Source: a virus. From it: a DNA stretch of 44,843 nucleotides. The stretch covers positions 1-44,843 of IMG/VR virus record IMGVR_UViG_3300021478_000053. One strand, given 5' to 3'. Below the pieces are notes generated by a model that did not search any database, had not been told where the DNA came from, and worked only from the letters and a program-made list of their open reading frames with translations. Below, one piece after another: positions 1 to 9,278 of the stretch (the first letter of the stretch is position 1; every line of letters starts with the position of its first letter). Made by a program: the position numbers and the translations under genes.

Positions 1-13
1 AGACTGTGCAATA

Positions 14-42
14 TTGCTCACTATCCCATAAATTTGGATAAT
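14..42 (+). promoter_or_regulatory. Left-end promoter for the packaging/structural array
   Basis: A -35 box TTGCTC (14-19) and a -10 box GATAAT (37-42) are separated by 17 bp. The spacer contains one copy of the repeated pseudo-palindrome that also occurs in the cI/cro region, so this promoter is probably shut by the phage repressor in the lysogen. It would start about base 49 and read into the small Cys-rich gene and the terminase genes. The call rests on sequence match and on the shared architecture; there is no transcript evidence. Confidence 0.55.
22..40. promoter_or_regulatory. Candidate repressor operator, left end
   Basis: TATCC-N9-GGATA with perfect outer half-sites and an AT core CATAAATTT. 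The core is nearly identical to that of the cro operator (CAAAAATTT). It lies in the spacer of the left-end promoter. Confidence 0.55.
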
Positions 43-89
43 TATCTAGTAGGCCATCGCGATTTAATGAACGAATAGGGAACGGCAGG

Positions 90-242
90 ATGGCTGGATG
101 TTGGGCCTACCCGAATGGCGGTTGTCGCACCTATAAGGATGGCAGTTGCCGGTGCTCAAAAGAGACAAAGGAACCCGAATGGTGGCCCGCTTCAAAAGAG
201 ATAAAGTCAGAGCAAGCTAAAGCACGCTATGGAAGACGCTAA
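90..242 (+). CDS. Small Cys-rich protein (50 aa)
   Basis: Unrecognised 50-residue protein, the first gene after the left-end promoter. Its N-terminal half has four cysteines (Cys4, Cys12, Cys20, Cys22) with Gly/Asn/Arg between them, which could form a small zinc knuckle. The C-terminal half is charged (Lys/Glu/Arg). The start ATG follows a purine-rich stretch, and the 3' end overlaps the next gene by 14 bp, which supports a real translated gene in the same operon. Function unknown; a structural zinc site or small regulator would fit. Confidence 0.5.
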   Translation: MAGCWAYPNGGCRTYKDGSCRCSKETKEPEWWPASKEIKSEQAKARYGRR

Positions 243-564
243 GGACGAACGGTCGCCTATTAGTGGTGTAGCGCCACCCTCCTGGGGCAAGTGGAAGCCT
301 GGTCAATCGGGCAACCCGAGGGGCAGGCCGTCCGAGAAGCCATTCAGAGAGGCGCTTGCCAGGCTTCGTGCTGAGCGCAAGCGAATAGATGACGAGATCG
401 TCGAGGTATTGGCTAGCCGCGCACTGAACGGCGACATGAGCGCGATCAAAGAATGGGCCGATAGGGGCGACGGCAAGGTGCCGGTTGCAATAGGCGGCAC
501 GGACGACCTACCGCCAATAAGGGGCTACAGCTGGATACCGCCGACGCTACCGAGCACGGAATGA
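229..564 (+). CDS. DUF5681-type protein, likely small terminase subunit
   Basis: 111 aa. The N-terminal motif KWKPGQSGNPRGRP (about residues 21-34) is the signature of DUF5681 proteins, which commonly sit just upstream of the large terminase in alphaproteobacterial phages. The rest is a helical, charged region (FREALARLRAERKRIDDEIVEVL) as expected of an oligomerising DNA-recognition subunit. A role in recognising the packaging site is inferred from family and position. It ends in an ATGA overlap with the next small gene. An alternative is a small DNA-binding protein unrelated to packaging. Confidence 0.7.
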   Translation: MEDAKDERSPISGVAPPSWGKWKPGQSGNPRGRPSEKPFREALARLRAERKRIDDEIVEVLASRALNGDMSAIKEWADRGDGKVPVAIGGTDDLPPIRGYSWIPPTLPSTE

Positions 565-704
565 CAGTGAGGGCTTGGTTGAAAGATCGCGCCAAACGCT
601 TGAGTATTGAATATGCGGTCCCAAGGCGCAAGAACGGGCTTATGGACCGGCGTACGAAGGCTTATCGGTCATGGCGTAATGGACACCTACCGGGCACAGA
701 ATGA
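561..704 (+). CDS. Small basic protein (47 aa)
   Basis: Starts at the ATGA overlap with the DUF5681 gene and ends one base before the next ATG. The product is strongly basic (many Arg/Lys) with no recognisable motif. Its close packing between the terminase genes supports expression by translational coupling. Function unknown; it could bind DNA or be a packaging accessory. Confidence 0.5.
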   Translation: MTVRAWLKDRAKRLSIEYAVPRRKNGLMDRRTKAYRSWRNGHLPGTE

Positions 705-878
705 ATGTCGCGCGATCATAGCCTAAATGGGTGGGAGCGGGCTGAGATACGTAAGAAGATGGATCTTGAATTGGCGCTCTACGGCCCCGATGGTTGCGGC
801 TTGAAGATACGAATACCGGGGCATGATTTTGATCCCCCGCCCACAAGCGAAGAGCTGGCTCGGTGGAACACGGAATAG
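705..878 (+). CDS. Small hypothetical protein (57 aa)
   Basis: Its ATG follows the upstream TGA with no gap. The 57-aa product is charged at the N-terminus (WERAEIRKKMDLE) and contains a Gly/Pro-rich middle. The family is not recognised. Position between the terminase subunit genes and correct phasing with both neighbours are the only support. Confidence 0.5.
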   Translation: MSRDHSLNGWERAEIRKKMDLELALYGPDGCGLKIRIPGHDFDPPPTSEELARWNTE

Positions 879-884
879 AGAATA

Positions 885-1079
885 ATGTGGATTGAATTGA
901 CCGGGTTGGACGGCGGCCAAATATTGGTGGCGGTTGCTCATATTGTGACGGCCGAGCCGGCAAGTGTCTCACAGCCGAACGCGCGCACCGAGATCACAAC
1001 GATTATTGACGCGTTTTATGTTCAGCAAGATTATGCGATGGTGCGCAAAGTGTTGGGTGAATGTCTGAAGACGGAATAG
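885..1079 (+). CDS. Small conserved-type phage protein (64 aa)
   Basis: A 64-aa protein beginning MWIELTGLDGGQILV, a beta-hairpin-like start seen in many small phage proteins and reminiscent of FlbD-like folds (W/I-x-L-T-x-L-D-G). The rest alternates beta and helix (TEITTIIDAF ... MVRKVLGECL). It overlaps the large terminase gene by 19 bp. Function unknown. Confidence 0.65.
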   Translation: MWIELTGLDGGQILVAVAHIVTAEPASVSQPNARTEITTIIDAFYVQQDYAMVRKVLGECLKTE

Positions 1080-2422
1080 TCATTGTCCCGAATTATCAGC
1101 CCAGATGGTATTTCATGCCGTTCCACGATCGCACGCAGCGTTATGCGTGCATCGTCGCCCATCGTCGAGCTGGTAAGACCGTTGCCTGTATTCATGACCT
1201 ACAACGAGCGGCAGCTACAAGCGACTCTGATCGGCCGCACTACGCATATATCGCACCAACATACAGCCAGGCCAAGACAACGGCATGGGATTATCTGACC
1301 GAAGCAGCGGCGCCGTTCCACCCTTATGGGCTCAAGATTAATCAGTCGGAACTAAAAGTCACATATCCGAATGGCGCAGAAATCCGACTGTTCGGGTCTG
1401 ATAACCCTAACGCCCTGCGCGGTTTGTCCCTATCCGGTTGCGTGCTGGACGAATACGCTGATATTGATCCACGGGCTTACCCGTCAGTCATCCGGCCTGC
1501 CCTTAGTGACCGCCGCGGGTTTGCGATCTTTATCGGCACACCTAGGGGGCATAACGCCTTTTATGACCTCCATCGGCGATCTCTTGGCTACGATGAAGAC
1601 GGCAAGTTCCAGCAATCCTTGAAAGACGAGTGGTTCTCAAGCGTTCTAAAGGCGTCCGAGCTGGTGCCGGTCAACGATCGGGAGCCAAACGCCAAGGAGC
1701 GGCGCCTTCTCACGTCTGACGAGCTGGACAAGGCTCGCAAGGATATGACCGAGGAGCTGTATAGGCAGGAATATGAATGCGACTTCGAAGCCGCCATTGT
1801 CGGTGCATATTACGGCAAGTACATTAGCGAGGCTGAACGAGACGGCCGCATTGGAGTGGTTGGCTTTGACCCCGCTCACCAGGTTTACACCAGTTGGGAC
1901 ATCGGCGGCGACCGTGACGCGACTGCAATCTGGTTTGTGCAACTTATTGGCCGCCAGATTTGCGTTATCGATTATCACGAAGGGGTTGGAGCAGATAGTG
2001 CGCCGTACGCGAAGATGGTTACAGAAAAACCCTACTCATACGCTGGCCATTTTCTCCCTCACGACGCTGGTCCTAATCGTACTGGTATTGATAAAAACTA
2101 TCGGGATTTTCTGACCGACCATGGATTGCGCAATATCACTATCCTGCCTTCTGGCAATGTTCAGCACGGTATCAACCTCACTCGGCTACTTCTGCCTCGC
2201 TGCCATTTTGATCAGTCTCATTGTCATCTTGGGATCGAGGCACTCAAGATGTATCGGTCTAAGTACGACGAGAAGAATAAGACGCTTGGAGCCTCACCGA
2301 TCCACGACTGGTCGTCCCACGGAGCCGACGCATTTAGATACTTGGCGGTAGGGCTGGACCAGCATATTACGCCGTCGAATTTCAATCGCAAGATCATTTA
2401 TCCCAAATTTGGAATGGCATAA
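1061..2422 (+). CDS. terL: Terminase large subunit
   Basis: 453 aa, normal length for the family. It is the ATP-driven motor and nuclease that cuts concatemeric phage DNA and pumps it through the portal. Visible motifs: Walker A AHRRAGKT (33-40), Walker B VLDEYAD (128-134, Asp130/Glu131), and an RNase H-like nuclease domain with SWDIGGD (Asp280) and the late IHDWSSHGADAFRY segment with Asp416 and a further Asp. The start overlaps the preceding gene, and the portal gene follows 20 bp downstream. Confidence 0.95.
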   Translation: MSEDGIVIVPNYQPRWYFMPFHDRTQRYACIVAHRRAGKTVACIHDLQRAAATSDSDRPHYAYIAPTYSQAKTTAWDYLTEAAAPFHPYGLKINQSELKVTYPNGAEIRLFGSDNPNALRGLSLSGCVLDEYADIDPRAYPSVIRPALSDRRGFAIFIGTPRGHNAFYDLHRRSLGYDEDGKFQQSLKDEWFSSVLKASELVPVNDREPNAKERRLLTSDELDKARKDMTEELYRQEYECDFEAAIVGAYYGKYISEAERDGRIGVVGFDPAHQVYTSWDIGGDRDATAIWFVQLIGRQICVIDYHEGVGADSAPYAKMVTEKPYSYAGHFLPHDAGPNRTGIDKNYRDFLTDHGLRNITILPSGNVQHGINLTRLLLPRCHFDQSHCHLGIEALKMYRSKYDEKNKTLGASPIHDWSSHGADAFRYLAVGLDQHITPSNFNRKIIYPKFGMA

Positions 2423-2442
2423 ATAGCATAGGCAGATAATAA

Positions 2443-4998
2443 TTGGCCTCATCCGCGTCACCCGACGACGCTCCGGACTCACCGGCGCGCGTAGAAAGCG
2501 ACTATAGGGCCGAGACCACACCGAAACGCCGCATGTCCGATGGAGAGCTAAAGGCACTCCTTGACGCTGAGAAAGTCAGCGCCCTCGCCGCCATGCAGTC
2601 GTCCAAGCTATCATCGGAGCGCGACGACGCGCTCATGTACTACATGAACGACATGTCAAAAGACATGCCCGCGCAGGACGGACGCAGCTCGGCAGTATCA
2701 AGCGACGTAGCCGACACCATCGAGGGCATGCTGCCCTACTTGATGGACATATTTGCTGGTAGCGAGGACGTAGTGCGGTTCAATCCGGTGGGGCCGGAAG
2801 ACGTACAGGCGGCAGAGCAAGAGACCGACTATATCAACCACGTCTTTATGAATCAGAATCCGGGCTTTCTGGTTCTGTACTCGTTTATCAAGGACTCGCT
2901 ATTATCAAAAGTCGGTATAGTCAAGTGCTGGTGGGAACAACGCACCGAGGACGAGCGTGAGACCTATTACGACCTGACCGATGATGAGTTTGGCGTACTG
3001 GTCCACGACAATGACGTAGAGATCACCAAGCACACGGCAAAGCCCGTGGAAGACCCAATGCTGTTGCAGGCGCTGGCGCCGCAGGGAGGCATGCCGCAAC
3101 AGCCGGGGGCGGCTCAACCCCCCTCTGGGCCGCCCCCACAATCTACGGTACCGGCGATGGGTTTGGCAGGAGCGAGCGCTGGGGCACCGGAACAGGGGAT
3201 GGGGATCGCTCCTGGCGCCCAATCTACACCCCCACAGCTCCACGACGTGGAAGTCGTCAAACGCAAGGATTATGCCGAGGCGAAAGTATTGGGGGTGCCG
3301 CCCGAGGAATTTGGTATTGAGAAGACGGCGCGGTCGCTACGCGACTGCAACTATTGCTTCCATCGCACCATCATCACACAGGCGAAACTCCTCGAGCAAG
3401 GATACGATCCTGACCAGATCAGAAGTCTCCCTACATATCTTGCCATTACCAACGCCGAGGAAATTAATCGAGATACAGTTGCAGAGCATCAGAATGTGGG
3501 AGAAGAGCATAATCCCGCTTCTCGAAGAATCCAAATTATTGAACACTACATCCGAATGGATTATGAAGGAACTGGAGCAGCAAAGCTCTATAAAGTCACT
3601 ACTGGAGCAGAGCAGGGCGAACTCCTTTACCGTAACGGTAAACTTGACCTAGAGGAATTCGACCTACTCCCGTTTGCGGCTATGACGCCGGTGATTATTA
3701 CGCACCGGTTCTTTGGCCGGTCCCTTGCCGATCTGGTAATGGATATTCAGCGTATTAAAACAAGCCTGCTTCGCTCTTTGCTCGACAACGCTTATTTGGC
3801 GAACAATCCGCGAGTGGAGGTCGCTGAGACTTTTGCCTCAGAAAACACATTAGATGACCTATTGATAAGCCGCCAAGGCGGGATTGTACGAACCAAGCAG
3901 CCCGGCGGCCTTAATTGGCAAGAAGTACCCACTATCGGGGCACATCTCTACCCACTTCTTGAGTACCAAGACGCCACCAGGGAGCAACGCACAGGCGTTT
4001 CCCGGACCGGGCAGGCATTGGACCCCAAGGCGCTACAGAACACGCCAGCGGACGCCGCTAGCCAGATGTTCACCATGGCGCAAGCCAGAATGAAGCTGGT
4101 GGCGCGCATCTTTGCCGAGACCGGCATTAAGGACCTGTTCGTTCTATTACACGGCATTATTCGCAAGCATGGCGAAGAGGCCCGTACGGTGCGCCTGCGC
4201 AATCAATGGGTGAACGTAGATCCGCGCGATTGGAAGAAGCGTAACGACATGACCGTGGAAGTCGGTCTAGGGACTGGCGGCAAGGCCGAGCAGATGGCAA
4301 TGGTCAACTTGATCATTGGCATGCAGGAAAAGGCGCTTATGGGCGGAATGACCAACCTGGTCACGCCGCAGAACCTCTACAACTCAGCCAAGCAGCTTAC
4401 CCGCATTGCCGGACACAAGGACGTGGACGCCTTCTTTAGCGATCCGCAGGGGCAGCCCCCACCGCAGCCGGCGCCCGACCCCAAGTTGCAGATCGAAATG
4501 ATGAAGGCGCAAAGCGCCCAGGAGCTGCAGCAGCAGAAGCAGCAGACCGAAGCGATCCATGAGCGGGCCAAGCTTCAGGCGGACGCCGCGCTAGAGCAAC
4601 AGAAGTTCGAGCACGAGAAGGAAATTGCGCTGCTAGAGTTCGGCCTCAAGCACGAGGAAATGAAGCACAAGATGGCGGTGGATAGCCATAAGGCGCAGAT
4701 CGACACGCATATGGCGCAGCAGAAGATGCAAATGGACGGCCAGGCCCATGAGCATCAGATCCAGCTCGCCAACGTGCAGACCGCACAGTCGCAACAGCAA
4801 GCTGAGCATAAGATGTCGGTGGACCGGCACAAGGCCACCACAAGCGTCGAGAAGCAGCCGAAACAGGACACCGCCGTACATGACGCCCTGGCGCAGCATA
4901 CGGCCACCCTGGCGGCAGCCATTGAGCACCTGAACGCTCCGCGCAAGATCATCCGTGGTAAGGACGGCAAGGCGTCCGGTGTTGAGATTGGCAAGTAA
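2443..4998 (+). CDS. Portal protein (TTG start)
   Basis: 851 aa. Forms the dodecameric ring at the capsid vertex through which DNA passes. The region around DVADTIEGMLPYLMDIFAGSEDVVRF (residues ~90-115) and the IKDSLLSKVGIVKCWW segment are typical of large podovirus portals. Residues ~205-255 are a Pro/Gly/Gln-rich insert. The last ~170 residues form a Gln/His/Lys-rich coiled coil, as in portals with a barrel extension. The start is TTG at 2443; no in-frame ATG precedes the conserved part. The stop overlaps the next ATG. Confidence 0.9.
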   Translation: MASSASPDDAPDSPARVESDYRAETTPKRRMSDGELKALLDAEKVSALAAMQSSKLSSERDDALMYYMNDMSKDMPAQDGRSSAVSSDVADTIEGMLPYLMDIFAGSEDVVRFNPVGPEDVQAAEQETDYINHVFMNQNPGFLVLYSFIKDSLLSKVGIVKCWWEQRTEDERETYYDLTDDEFGVLVHDNDVEITKHTAKPVEDPMLLQALAPQGGMPQQPGAAQPPSGPPPQSTVPAMGLAGASAGAPEQGMGIAPGAQSTPPQLHDVEVVKRKDYAEAKVLGVPPEEFGIEKTARSLRDCNYCFHRTIITQAKLLEQGYDPDQIRSLPTYLAITNAEEINRDTVAEHQNVGEEHNPASRRIQIIEHYIRMDYEGTGAAKLYKVTTGAEQGELLYRNGKLDLEEFDLLPFAAMTPVIITHRFFGRSLADLVMDIQRIKTSLLRSLLDNAYLANNPRVEVAETFASENTLDDLLISRQGGIVRTKQPGGLNWQEVPTIGAHLYPLLEYQDATREQRTGVSRTGQALDPKALQNTPADAASQMFTMAQARMKLVARIFAETGIKDLFVLLHGIIRKHGEEARTVRLRNQWVNVDPRDWKKRNDMTVEVGLGTGGKAEQMAMVNLIIGMQEKALMGGMTNLVTPQNLYNSAKQLTRIAGHKDVDAFFSDPQGQPPPQPAPDPKLQIEMMKAQSAQELQQQKQQTEAIHERAKLQADAALEQQKFEHEKEIALLEFGLKHEEMKHKMAVDSHKAQIDTHMAQQKMQMDGQAHEHQIQLANVQTAQSQQQAEHKMSVDRHKATTSVEKQPKQDTAVHDALAQHTATLAAAIEHLNAPRKIIRGKDGKASGVEIGK

Positions 4999-6854
4999 TG
5001 CCGATTACCCATGCCTTTGTCTCGGGCATTGCCGACGATCCAGCGGCCGTAGCAGCGGGCGAGGTACTGCCGTCCCATTGGAATGCCGCTCATATCCTTA
5101 CCGGCGTTAAGAGTGTTCTATCCGCCAATACGACTTACCATGTAGCGACTTCTGGCTCGGACAGCACCGGGGACGGTTCCGCGGGTAAGCCCTGGGCCAC
5201 GATCCAGCATGCAATCTTTTATCTATCGGGGAATATCGACGGCGGCGGCAACTTTATCACCCTAAGCGTGGGTGCTGGTACATTCGTCGGGGCAGGTATG
5301 GCGCCGATTACCGGCATTGCCGGATTGTTTATTTATGGGGCCGGTTCGGGTTCGACAACAATCAACAATGGCCCGAACGACGGAGTATATAATCAGGGCG
5401 AATGTATTTCTTGTTTGTACGACATTCCCATGCTCGCGATCAATGCCGTAAACCTGACTAATAGCCTTACAAATACTGATATAGTCTCGATGGAGGCAGG
5501 CCAACTACTCGCTCTCGGGGATTGGATCAACTACACATCCGACATCATATTCACCCAATCGGGAACCAACTCCGGTGGGGTTTCCTTATACGCCGAAGTC
5601 ACTGTCGAGCTGATACCAGGGCTGTATACCTTCAATGTCACCGTCGCCAACACCAACTGGTTCTTTGCGTCGCAAAGCCAAGCGGCCACTTTTAGGGGCT
5701 TCGTATCTACAATAAACGTCACGGTGACGGGCACATTTAGTTTCACCTACGGCTTTGTTCTATTAAACGATTTCTCATCGTTCGACGTTCGCGACTCTGG
5801 AATGTCTATAAATTGGTCGGGGGCAACGCCGACTGGCTTTTCTTATACTATGATAGGCGGTGGGGCGTGGTTCGGCGGCGCGACCTTCCCGGCGCCTCTC
5901 ACCCCGCAGATACTGCTCGGCACTTCATTTGTTGAGGGGCAGGTACAGATCCCCGCCGGGGGCAAGGTCTTTTACGGCGGCTCGCAGATCATTCAGGCAC
6001 AAATCAGTCTGAATAATTACTATGAAGGCGGCGCCGGCAATCTGACTGGAACCGGCGACCACAATCTGGCTACAGGGTCGGGTGCTCTTGCCGCGGTCAC
6101 AAGTGGCAAAAACAATACTGCAGTCGGCGCCGGTGCATTGGGTTCCCTTACCAGTGGGGATCATAATTTTGGCTTTGGTGCGCTTTCCCTGAATTCCCTG
6201 GATGTCGGGCAATTCAATGTCGCTTTGGGCGTTGGCGCCATGCAGTTTTCCACAGGAGCAGGATGCCACGATAATCTGGCTATTGGCGCCGTTACAATGG
6301 CTAATTGTACGGGAAATACCAATACGGCAATCGGTTCTTCTGCTTTGAATTCCATCACGTCTGGATCTAATAATATTGGTATTGGCAGCCTGGCGGGGAA
6401 GTCCATTACCACACACAACAATAATATTGCAATTGGCTCCGGGAATATGCCCAACGCCGATGCGGCCAGCAATATTTGCATCGGTGCGAATACAGGCGCC
6501 AACCTGACATCCGGGGATAGCAATTGTTTTGTTGGGGTGTTTGCGGGGTTCGGGATCACGACGGGGCGGGGAAACGCAATCCTCGGCGGCGCCGGCAATC
6601 TTGTAACTCTAGCTGCCGGCCTGACCAACAATGCAATCATATCCGATGGCGACGGGCATGTGTTTTTGACTCAGAATTCCGGCGGCACATTTACTAATAC
6701 CGGCGCTACCTTTATTCTGCGCACCCAAGTCTCTCTGATCAACAACGCGGCGGCGCAGGCGGGGACGTTGACCAACGCTCCCAGCGCGGGCAACCCGAGC
6801 AAATGGGTCGCTTATGACGATAACGGCACAACCCGCTATATACCGATGTGGTGA
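4998..6854 (+). CDS. Tail spike/fibre-like protein with beta-helix and YadA-head-like repeats
   Basis: 618 aa, probably receptor-binding. The N-terminal part has SGSDSTGDGSAGKPWATIQ, the usual opening of right-handed beta-helix (pectate-lyase-like) domains. Residues ~350-530 are repeats of the G-x-N-T-A-I-G-x-x-A type (GSGALAAVTSGKNNTAVGAG and so on), resembling the YadA/Hia head of trimeric adhesins. The end, NPSKWVAYDDNGTTRYIPMW, is a common C-terminus of phage fibres. Its position between portal and scaffold is unusual for a fibre. Start by ATG at the TAATG overlap. Confidence 0.75.
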   Translation: MPITHAFVSGIADDPAAVAAGEVLPSHWNAAHILTGVKSVLSANTTYHVATSGSDSTGDGSAGKPWATIQHAIFYLSGNIDGGGNFITLSVGAGTFVGAGMAPITGIAGLFIYGAGSGSTTINNGPNDGVYNQGECISCLYDIPMLAINAVNLTNSLTNTDIVSMEAGQLLALGDWINYTSDIIFTQSGTNSGGVSLYAEVTVELIPGLYTFNVTVANTNWFFASQSQAATFRGFVSTINVTVTGTFSFTYGFVLLNDFSSFDVRDSGMSINWSGATPTGFSYTMIGGGAWFGGATFPAPLTPQILLGTSFVEGQVQIPAGGKVFYGGSQIIQAQISLNNYYEGGAGNLTGTGDHNLATGSGALAAVTSGKNNTAVGAGALGSLTSGDHNFGFGALSLNSLDVGQFNVALGVGAMQFSTGAGCHDNLAIGAVTMANCTGNTNTAIGSSALNSITSGSNNIGIGSLAGKSITTHNNNIAIGSGNMPNADAASNICIGANTGANLTSGDSNCFVGVFAGFGITTGRGNAILGGAGNLVTLAAGLTNNAIISDGDGHVFLTQNSGGTFTNTGATFILRTQVSLINNAAAQAGTLTNAPSAGNPSKWVAYDDNGTTRYIPMW

Positions 6855-6857
6855 TGG

Positions 6858-7181
6858 ATGGCGACATTCGCTCAGATTGCGCAAATCGTAACCAATCAGC
6901 CGCTTGAGTTTCAATCCCGCGTTAATTACGCAATGTGCGTCGCCGCGATCAATGTTTACAGCGAGGGAACCGGTGTTACGGGCCACGCGGCCCGCGCGGC
7001 TTTCGCCGTCAGGGTACTCTCGGGAAATTATAATATAGCCGCCGTTTGTTTTGGCGTCATGACCAATCCCACCATTGCGGGCGAAGCGGTCTATCAGCAG
7101 CCGGCAAACGGCAATGGCGTCCCCGATACGGACATCCAATTTGCCGTTAATTCAATCTGGAACGCCCTGGCGGGGGCCTAA
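6858..7181 (+). CDS. Hypothetical virion-region protein (107 aa)
   Basis: 107 aa, moderately hydrophobic and Ala-rich, with no recognised motif. It is 3 bp downstream of the fibre gene and overlaps the next ATG by one base (TAATG). It may be a fibre accessory or head-region protein; nothing in the sequence decides. Confidence 0.6.
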   Translation: MATFAQIAQIVTNQPLEFQSRVNYAMCVAAINVYSEGTGVTGHAARAAFAVRVLSGNYNIAAVCFGVMTNPTIAGEAVYQQPANGNGVPDTDIQFAVNSIWNALAGA

Positions 7182-7336
7182 TGGAATTCACCCAGCAGGA
7201 ACTGCTTCAGCTCCGGGAATTTATTGACGTGGCGGTACGGGCGCGCGGGCTTGAAGTAGCGGAAGCGGCAGTAAGGCTTGCCCGCAAGCTTGTTCTCCTG
7301 CAGCGCACCGCCGCTAAGGCTCCAGAAGGCACCTAA
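7181..7336 (+). CDS. Small helical protein (51 aa)
   Basis: Begins at the TAATG overlap and ends immediately before the next GTG start. The 51-aa product is a single predicted amphipathic helix (QQELLQLREFIDVAVRARGL ... RLARKLVLLQR) with a polar tail. Function unknown; the tight junctions on both sides support it. Confidence 0.5.
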   Translation: MEFTQQELLQLREFIDVAVRARGLEVAEAAVRLARKLVLLQRTAAKAPEGT

Positions 7337-7774
7337 GTGGCCGCCGTTACGATAACGGCGTTTCAAAAGAATGCCTTTCAGAATAATGCGTTCCAGATTG
7401 CCACCAAAAAGAAGGTGGGCTGGGGTTTCCGGCATACTAAGGAAGAATTAGAGGAAAGGTTCCGCCAGCAACGGAATCAAGGCCTTAGCCGCCGGTGGTT
7501 CGACGACTTTCTTGAAGCCCTGGAAGCACTATCTGAGCGGGCCGAGAAGCTTACCGACAAGCAGCGAGCGATAGTTCAGCAGGCCGTAGCCGAAGCCAGT
7601 GACGCCCTTGCCGAGGCCCTTCAGGACGGCAGGGAAGTCCATCTTACTCCGTTGCTGTTGGCCGCCGCGTTTGCCACGCGCGTCACCGCAGTGCTAAAGC
7701 ACTCCAGGACGATCATTGACGCCGCGCGTTACGACGACGACGAGGAAGACATAGAAATGTTGCTGTTACATTAA
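7337..7774 (+). CDS. Hypothetical protein (145 aa, GTG start)
   Basis: GTG start directly abutting the previous stop; the TAA overlaps the next ATG by one base. The N-terminus is Asn/Phe/Lys-rich with a repeated FQxNAFQ pattern (KNAFQNNAFQ). The middle and C-terminus are helical and acidic (RAEKLTDKQRAIVQQAVAEA; DDDEEDIEML). Located just before the scaffold and capsid genes, so possibly a head-morphogenesis or minor capsid protein. Family not recognised. Confidence 0.6.
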   Translation: MAAVTITAFQKNAFQNNAFQIATKKKVGWGFRHTKEELEERFRQQRNQGLSRRWFDDFLEALEALSERAEKLTDKQRAIVQQAVAEASDALAEALQDGREVHLTPLLLAAAFATRVTAVLKHSRTIIDAARYDDDEEDIEMLLLH

Positions 7775-8046
7775 TGGACGAATACGAACTAGGGCGCCAG
7801 CAGCAACGTGGCGTCAAAGCGCAAGAATTACTAAATAGCGACATTCTCAAAGAGGCGTTCACCTATCTTAATGACGAGTATCTGAGGGCCTGGCGCAATA
7901 CCCGCGTCAAGGACACCGAGGCTAGAGAAAAGCTCTGGCAGGCCATTCACATCGTCCAATTGGTGCACGACCACTTGAATAAGTGGGCCATAGACGGCCG
8001 CATTGCTACCAAAGACCTTGCTTCAATCAAATATCTTAAACGGTGA
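7774..8046 (+). CDS. Small helical hypothetical protein (90 aa)
   Basis: 90 aa, almost entirely helical and charged. The segment EAREKLWQAIHIVQLVHDHLNKW resembles small phage head-region proteins that lie upstream of scaffold genes. It starts at the TAATG overlap with the preceding gene. A gap of 149 bp follows before the scaffold start, the first real break in the structural array. Function unknown. Confidence 0.6.
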   Translation: MDEYELGRQQQRGVKAQELLNSDILKEAFTYLNDEYLRAWRNTRVKDTEAREKLWQAIHIVQLVHDHLNKWAIDGRIATKDLASIKYLKR

Positions 8047-8195
8047 TTGCGCGGCAATCCTCTTAGAAAGGTCGCCAGCCCCCCGGACTATAACGGGATT
8101 AAGTTGCCCGCTCTGGTCACAGCGCCCCTGCTATCGGGGATAACTATGCAGGGTTGGAGCGTAGAGCGTTCCACCGCGCAAGCAAACAGGAAAAT

Positions 8196-9278
8196 ATGTC
8201 AGAACCGCAATCGATCGAAAACCTAACCGATAAAGTCATCACCCTAAACGACGGCGAAAGCCCGATGTCCCTGCGACAGGCAGCCAATGCCTTGGCGCAG
8301 CATCGGTATAAGGATGATGCACAAGAACAACGGGCAGCCCCACCAGTGGCGCCAGAGCCAACATCGGCCGAGACATCGGCCACACCGGAATCCGCCGCCC
8401 CTCCACAAGAGGCTACCGGCGAAGAAGTGACCGCAACGATCGACCAGCCGGAAACGGCTCCACTCGATTTGCCAAGGTCTTGGGCGAAAGACAGAGCCGA
8501 ATCGTGGGCAAAGCTCGACCGTGATACTCAGCAATATTTGCTGGATCATGACAGCAAAGCCTCGACAGAAGTTCGTCGGACGCAAAACGAAACTGCTGAA
8601 CAGCGCAAGGCCTTAGACGCCGAGCGCCAGCAATTGGAACAGGTACGAACCCAATACGAGCAGGCACTTCCGCTATTCCTACAATCTTTGCAGGAGCAGC
8701 AACAGGGCCAATTCGCCGACATCAAGACTATGGCCGATGTCGAGCGCATGGCTCGCGATGATTGGCCCAGATACGCGCTGTGGGACGCCCACCAGAAGAA
8801 GGTGGCGGCTGTCAACGCGGAATTGCAGGCTAGTCAGCAACGCCAGCAGCAGGAATATCAGTCGCAGTGGTCCAAATTCGCTCAAGAGCAGGACGCTAAG
8901 TTCGCGGAAGCTGTTCCCGAGATGAAAGACCCGGCCAAGGCGACCAAGCTTGGCAATTCTGGCAGAGAACTGCTCAACGACCTGGGTTTCACGCAATCCG
9001 AATTGGATAAGCTATGGAGCGGCGAGAACAGTGTCAGCTTACGCGACGCTCGCATTCAACGCTTGATAGTTGATGCCATTCGCTATCGTGAAGCGAAAGC
9101 TGCGGTTCCCAAAGCAGCCGCCAAAACTGTTCCCCATGTTCAGCGACCGGGCAGCCCTGCGCTTCATGCGCGGGATACGGACACTGCAATTGCCGCCCGT
9201 GACAAGGCCTTTAATAACAAACCCGATTGGCGCAATGCCGCAGAGCTTCTTATAGCACAGCGCGCTGCAAAGAGATGA
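8196..9278 (+). CDS. Scaffolding protein-like (360 aa)
   Basis: Acidic, Gln/Ala/Glu-rich, largely coiled-coil protein (long stretch from ERQQLEQVRTQYEQA to QQQEYQSQWSKFAQEQDAKF) located just before the capsid gene, as expected of a scaffold that guides procapsid assembly and is then lost. The C-terminal ~40 residues are basic, as in scaffolds that dock on the coat protein. The ATG at 8196 is preferred because it follows CAGGAAAAT; an upstream in-frame TTG at 8154 has no such site. The stop codon lies in a tandem hairpin repeat. Confidence 0.75.
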   Translation: MSEPQSIENLTDKVITLNDGESPMSLRQAANALAQHRYKDDAQEQRAAPPVAPEPTSAETSATPESAAPPQEATGEEVTATIDQPETAPLDLPRSWAKDRAESWAKLDRDTQQYLLDHDSKASTEVRRTQNETAEQRKALDAERQQLEQVRTQYEQALPLFLQSLQEQQQGQFADIKTMADVERMARDDWPRYALWDAHQKKVAAVNAELQASQQRQQQEYQSQWSKFAQEQDAKFAEAVPEMKDPAKATKLGNSGRELLNDLGFTQSELDKLWSGENSVSLRDARIQRLIVDAIRYREAKAAVPKAAAKTVPHVQRPGSPALHARDTDTAIAARDKAFNNKPDWRNAAELLIAQRAAKR

